From positions 24,765 to 88,764 of the forward strand of contig JAFRWY010000066.1 of the NCBI GenBank assembly GCA_017437905.1: a stretch of DNA of 64,000 nt, in the 5' to 3' direction. Under the pieces are notes generated by a model, which worked only from the letters and a program-made list of their open reading frames with translations, was not told the origin of the DNA and ran no database searches. Of the stretch, positions 60,290-64,000 are shown piece by piece. Every line of letters begins with the position of its first letter. Within the stretch, counting starts at the first letter, position 1. The position numbers were made by a program, and so were the translations under genes. Source of the stretch: Eubacterium sp. Its GTDB lineage: Bacteria; Bacillota; Clostridia; Lachnospirales; Lachnospiraceae.

Positions 60290-61000
60290 TCAATATGAAT
60301 AAACGCCTCCGCAACTTTCGATGCACCGCTCGGCCAATGCTTCCATGGCGTCGATATAGAAACCGCCTGTCAGCTCATGGTTTACGGCAAAAACCGAAAG
60401 CTCCGTACATGCCAGCACCACCGCTTCGCAGCCCCGGGCATGCATATGCTGTGCGATGCCCTGAAAGAGGTGCTTGTCACCCTTCTCTCCCCGTTTGATC
60501 TGATCATAGATCAGCGTCATAACATCCTTCTGATGCTTCTCGTCCGGATAGATGGCCTCCACATCCAGTGCCGCCAGTTCCTTCCGGTAAAGATCCGCCC
60601 TCACCGTTCCGTCCGTCGCCAGAACTCCCACCTTGTGGTATCTCCGCTTCGCCACATAATTCGCCGTCTCCCGGATCATATCGATGAAATGCCCGTCCAT
60701 CGCCTCCCGGAAACGGTCTCCGAAGTAATGGCAGGTGTTGCAGGGTACCGCAAGATACTCACAGCCCGCATTCTTAAGCAGCTGTACGTCCTTCGCCAGC
60801 ATATCCCAGAGCTGCTCTCCCTCACCGCAGAGGATGCAGCCGGTACGATCCGGCAGTCCCGCATGGGAGTAGATCAGGATATTGATATGCTCCTGGTCAC
60901 AGGAGACCACGGTACGGTCCGTGATTCTTTTATAGAGTACGCTGGTAGCCTCCGGCCCCATGCCGCCGAGGATTCCCAGCATATGCTTTGTCTGTTCCAT
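60290..61000 (-). CDS. Aspartate/glutamate racemase family protein
   Basis: A 236-residue cofactor-independent racemase with GILGGMGPEATSVLYKRI at the start and the two catalytic cysteines at C87 (VPCNTCHYF) and C198 (LACTELS). Such enzymes interconvert L- and D-Asp or D-Glu. It is divergent from the ATP-grasp ligase, which could use its D-amino-acid product. AGGATGG precedes the ATG. Confidence 0.87.
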   Translation of the reverse strand: MEQTKHMLGILGGMGPEATSVLYKRITDRTVVSCDQEHINILIYSHAGLPDRTGCILCGEGEQLWDMLAKDVQLLKNAGCEYLAVPCNTCHYFGDRFREAMDGHFIDMIRETANYVAKRRYHKVGVLATDGTVRADLYRKELAALDVEAIYPDEKHQKDVMTLIYDQIKRGEKGDKHLFQGIAQHMHARGCEAVVLACTELSVFAVNHELTGGFYIDAMEALAERCIESCGGVYSY

Positions 61001-61057
61001 GTTACCATCCTAAAACAATTCGTGCATGTATTTCAAACACGTCATACAAAAATATTG

Positions 61058-61082
61058 TACCACAGAATGTTGCAAAGTGGTA
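61058..61082. promoter_or_regulatory. Inverted repeat in the divergent racemase/ATP-grasp promoter region
   Basis: TACCAC (61058-61063) and GTGGTA (61077-61082) flank 13 bases, and a TATAAT -10 for the plus-strand gene starts at 61081. TTGTAC at 61055 has 20-base spacing, so the -35 is uncertain. The repeat overlaps the likely -10 and could bind a regulator of both directions. Confidence 0.45.
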
Positions 61083-61128
61083 TAATGTTTTGTACATTGT
61101 TTGAGACTATTTTTCGAGAGGAATTACT

Positions 61129-62340
61129 ATGGAATTCAAGACCCAACCTTTCATTCCCGTTGTCTTCGCCAGCGACATCAACACCTACAGTGTGGCGCGC
61201 GCATTTTACGAAGCATACGGTGTTAAGACCCGCGTATTCGGCAAGTTTCCCACAGGCCCCAGCTACAACAGTAAGATCACTTCCTTCACCGCAAATCCTG
61301 AGATGGACAAGAAGGAAGTTCTTCTGCCTGCGCTTACGGAATTTGCGAACAGACATAAAAAGAAAAAGATCATCGCCATCGGCTGCGGTGATTCCTATGT
61401 GGCGACCCTGTCCCAGGTGAAGAATCAGCTTCCGGAAAATGTGATCGCGCCCTACATCGACTTCTCTCTGATGGACAGCCTCCAGCAGAAGGAGCTCTTC
61501 TATCAGCTTTGCGATAAGCACGGGATCGATCATCCCGCCACCGTCATTTTCCGAAAGGGCATGGATCCGGCCATGGAGCTTCCCTTCAAGTTCCCCATCA
61601 TCCTGAAGCCCTCCAACGGCATTCAGTACTGGGAGCATCCCTTCGACACCCAGGAGAAGGTCTACACCATCCGGAACCGGGAAGAGCTGGCGAAGGTGAC
61701 AAATGACATTTTCGAAGCCGGTTACGAGGACTCTCTCATCCTGCAGGACATGATCCCCGGAAATGATGAGTATATGCGGGTTCTCACCTGCTACTCCAAC
61801 CACGAGGGCCGGGTGAAGATGATGTGCCTCGGACACGTGCTCCTGGAGGAGCATACGCCCCACGGAAAAGGCAATCACGCCGTGATCATCACCGAACCTA
61901 AGAGCGATCTCTATGACCGCGTCAAGGCCCTGCTGGAGGAGCTGAACTACGTGGGCTTCTCGAACTTCGACATCAAGTATGACCGGAGGGACGGAAAATA
62001 TAAGTTCTTCGAGATCAATACCCGACAGGGTCGGTCCAACTTCTACGTGACCGGCTCCGGCATCAATATTGCGAAACTGCTGGTGGAGGAGTATATCTAC
62101 GATCACCCGCTGGAATTCACCACCCCTAAGTCCGAACGCCTCTGGCTCATGGTCCCGAAGGGGGTTGCCAAAAAGTATGTCTACGAGGAAGAGAATCTGG
62201 TAAAACTGAAGAAGCTTTTGAAAGAGAAGAAATACGTGAACCCCGTCTTCCTGAAGGGAGACAACCGGCTGAACCGGATGCTCCGGATGTGGAAGAATCA
62301 TTTCCGGCAGTATAAGAATTTTAAAGAGTATTATAATTGA
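61129..62340 (+). CDS. ATP-grasp carboxylate-amine ligase (D-aspartate-ligase-like)
   Basis: A 403-residue ATP-grasp protein. FPIILKPSNGIQYW is the central ATP-binding loop, DSLILQDMIPGNDEYMRV and KFFEINTRQGRSNFY the metal-binding region. The nearest known function is D-aspartate ligase, which adds D-Asp to the peptidoglycan side chain. AGAGGAA precedes the ATG. Another amino-acid ligase role is possible. Confidence 0.82.
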   Translation: MEFKTQPFIPVVFASDINTYSVARAFYEAYGVKTRVFGKFPTGPSYNSKITSFTANPEMDKKEVLLPALTEFANRHKKKKIIAIGCGDSYVATLSQVKNQLPENVIAPYIDFSLMDSLQQKELFYQLCDKHGIDHPATVIFRKGMDPAMELPFKFPIILKPSNGIQYWEHPFDTQEKVYTIRNREELAKVTNDIFEAGYEDSLILQDMIPGNDEYMRVLTCYSNHEGRVKMMCLGHVLLEEHTPHGKGNHAVIITEPKSDLYDRVKALLEELNYVGFSNFDIKYDRRDGKYKFFEINTRQGRSNFYVTGSGINIAKLLVEEYIYDHPLEFTTPKSERLWLMVPKGVAKKYVYEEENLVKLKKLLKEKKYVNPVFLKGDNRLNRMLRMWKNHFRQYKNFKEYYN

Positions 62341-62342
62341 TC

Positions 62343-62383
62343 ATGTCATTCCGAAGGCGCAACGCGACGGAAGAATCTCATCG
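62343..62383. repeat. Dispersed repeat copy
   Basis: GTCATTCCGAAGGCGCAACGC and GGAAGAATCTCAT sit in the gap between the ATP-grasp and MurE-like genes. Confidence 0.75.
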
Positions 62384-62399
62384 TTGAAAGGACCCGAAT

Positions 62400-63899
62400 A
62401 TGAAACAATATACACTGGAAACCTACGCCCGGCGGCTTCGGGAAGCCCACCTTCTTGTGAAGGGCCAGTTCCCCGAAGTAAAAGACACGCTGATCACCGG
62501 CCTTACCTACAATTCCAAAGCCGTGACTCCCGGCACGCTCTTCATCTGCAAGGGCGCAGCCTTCAGGGAGGAATATGTGGCCGATGCAGCTGCCCGGGGT
62601 GCTGTCTGCTATGTCAGTGAGACACTGTACCATAACACCGATCTTCCTGCCATGCTGGTATCCGATATCCGAAGATCCATGCCGTATCTGGCAGACCTTT
62701 TCTTCGGCTCTCCCGCAACCCAGCTGCACTTAACAGGGATCACGGGAACCAAGGGAAAATCCACGACCACCTATTTCCTGAAGGCCATCCTGGATGATTT
62801 CCTGGCTGACCGCGGGGAACCCGAAAGCGCGGTCATCTCTTCCATCGACACCTACGACGGCGTGTCCCTGCAGGAATCCCACATCACCACACCGGAATCC
62901 GTGGAACTGATGCGTCATTTCCGGAATGCGGTGGACAGCAATATCGATTTTCTGACCATGGAGGTCTCCTCTCAGGCCCTGAAATACAACCGGGTGGATG
63001 AGATTACCTTCGATGTGGGCGTGTTCTTAAACATTTCCGAGGATCATATCAGTCCCATCGAGCATCCATCCATGGAGGATTATTTTGCTTCCAAGCTGCG
63101 TATATTCAGCCAGACCCGGACCGCCCTGATGAACACCGGTACGGATCGTCTGGAGGATGTGCTGGAAGCCGCAAAGGAATCCGACCGGGTGATCACCTTC
63201 GGCTGTAAGGAAGGAAGCGATGTGTACGGCTATGACATCCGGAAGGTCGGGACGGAGACCCATTTCCGTGTGAAATGTGACCGTTTCGACGAGGAGTTCG
63301 TTCTTACGATCCCCGGACTTTTCAATGTGGAAAATGCCCTGGCAGCCATCACGATCGCAAATGTCTACGGGATCCCGCTTCCCTTCATCCGCTCCGGCCT
63401 GCTTCGGGCACGGTCCAAGGGACGCATGGAGAGTTACAGCTCCGCAGACGGAAAGATCACTGCCATCGTGGATTATGCCCATAACAAGCTGTCTTTCGAG
63501 AAGCTCTTCTCTTCCATGAAGGAGGAATATCCCGAACATACGATCCTTTCCGTATTCGGATGTCCGGGTAAGAAAGCCTTGGTCCGCAGAAAAGATCTCG
63601 GGACCATCGCCGGACAGTTCAGCAAAAAGGTTTATCTCTGCGCCGAGGATCCGGGTGAGGAACCGGTGGAGGAGATCTCAAAGGATATCGCACAGTATGT
63701 TGCATGTCCCGTGGAAATGATCGAAGACCGGGGAGAAGCGATCCGGGCGGCGATCCGGGACAGCGAAGGACTGACCCTGATCCTCATCACCGGAAAAGGG
63801 GATGAGACGCGGCAGAAATACGGGCGGGAGTATGTTCCGTGCCCGTCGGATGTGGAACTCACAAAGGCCGCGCTGGGGGAGTATGATGCGGGACAATAG
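62400..63899 (+). CDS. Divergent MurE-like Mur ligase
   Basis: A 499-residue protein with the Mur ligase layout: N-terminal UDP-sugar domain, central ATPase domain (TGTKGKST at 115-122 in place of TGTNGKT), MEVSSQAL, NISEDHISP, DYFASKLRIF and VDYAHN. The C-terminal domain has EDPG at 416-419 where MurE enzymes for diaminopimelate carry DNPR. It joins an amino acid to a UDP-MurNAc peptide or a related acceptor, but probably not diaminopimelate. It is downstream of the ATP-grasp gene on the same strand. Confidence 0.85.
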   Translation: MKQYTLETYARRLREAHLLVKGQFPEVKDTLITGLTYNSKAVTPGTLFICKGAAFREEYVADAAARGAVCYVSETLYHNTDLPAMLVSDIRRSMPYLADLFFGSPATQLHLTGITGTKGKSTTTYFLKAILDDFLADRGEPESAVISSIDTYDGVSLQESHITTPESVELMRHFRNAVDSNIDFLTMEVSSQALKYNRVDEITFDVGVFLNISEDHISPIEHPSMEDYFASKLRIFSQTRTALMNTGTDRLEDVLEAAKESDRVITFGCKEGSDVYGYDIRKVGTETHFRVKCDRFDEEFVLTIPGLFNVENALAAITIANVYGIPLPFIRSGLLRARSKGRMESYSSADGKITAIVDYAHNKLSFEKLFSSMKEEYPEHTILSVFGCPGKKALVRRKDLGTIAGQFSKKVYLCAEDPGEEPVEEISKDIAQYVACPVEMIEDRGEAIRAAIRDSEGLTLILITGKGDETRQKYGREYVPCPSDVELTKAALGEYDAGQ

Positions 63900-63942
63900 A
63901 ACAGTTTAGGGTTGATAACTATTTGCAGTACCGACCGGCCCG

Positions 63943-64000
63943 GCCGCAACCCGTCCGCACTTCGTGCGTCCGTCGCGCCTTCGGCGCTCATGGTTGCGGC
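63943..64000. repeat. Possible three-way-junction repeat at the window edge
   Basis: An outer perfect 9-base stem (GCCGCAACC at 63943-63951, GGTTGCGGC at 63992-64000) encloses two perfect 5-base hairpins with TTC loops: CGCAC/GTGCG at 63956-63968 and GCGCC/GGCGC at 63975-63987. No coding frame is convincing here. The element may extend past the window. Confidence 0.6.

Noticed and set aside
3057-62383. CRISPR array
   Set aside because: The repeats are scattered over tens of kilobases and not regularly spaced with unique spacers.

Overview
The window looks like chromosomal DNA of a Clostridia-class Firmicute, most probably a Lachnospiraceae relative. The evidence is Gram-positive PolC, RNase J, IreB, a PASTA kinase/PP2C pair, RqcH, YlbF and SSS proteins, AGGAGG-type ribosome binding sites and frequent TTG starts. 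Gene order around the housekeeping genes is clostridial. I found no tRNA, rRNA, CRISPR array, transposase or phage gene.

Layout, left to right. (1) 1-3864 (minus): an ireB-ruvX-rnjA-ylbF-mltG-like-trmR operon behind a consensus promoter at 4021-4049. (2) 4100-9523 (minus): a 1807-residue secreted CAP/Ig-like/wall-binding protein. (3) 9623-27634: a surface-glycan region. A plus-strand GT87 membrane protein is followed by a long minus-strand operon starting at a promoter at 22218-22246. That operon encodes a polyprenol-type GT2, a Wzx flippase, PseB, PseC, an aldo/keto reductase, an SpsF-type cytidylyltransferase, a class III aminotransferase, PseI, PseH, PseG and a glycosyltransferase with bacterial sialyltransferase motifs. 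Upstream of it lie a nucleotide-sugar epimerase, an acetolactate-synthase-like ThDP enzyme, an aldolase fused to a GT42/Maf-like domain, and a HAD phosphatase that directly follows polC. (4) 27644-40579 (minus): polC, ispG, rseP, dxr, cdsA, uppS, frr, pyrH and a bactofilin, joining replication, isoprenoid/undecaprenyl lipid and phospholipid synthesis. (5) 40941-57965 (minus): an SSS transporter, thiN, rpe, rsgA, prkC, prpC, rlmN, rsmB, fmt, def, priA, rpoZ, gmk, yicC and rqcH. (6) 58044-60217: glgA and a cytidylate-kinase-like protein. (7) 60290-63899: an Asp/Glu racemase divergent from an ATP-grasp ligase and a divergent MurE-like ligase, which looks like a peptidoglycan-peptide or peptide-ligation module.

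The main candidates for something new are three. The pseudaminic-acid-type locus carries three extra enzymes and its own sialyltransferase-like transferase. The aldolase-glycosyltransferase fusion sits next to a ThDP enzyme in an operon with polC. The racemase/ATP-grasp/MurE-like trio has altered Mur ligase motifs. Across the window a short dispersed repeat (reading HSERSEES in one frame, with consensus ends like GTCATTCC and GAATC) fills many gaps, supplies 3' ends and stop codons to several genes, and has inserted in frame inside the ThDP enzyme gene.
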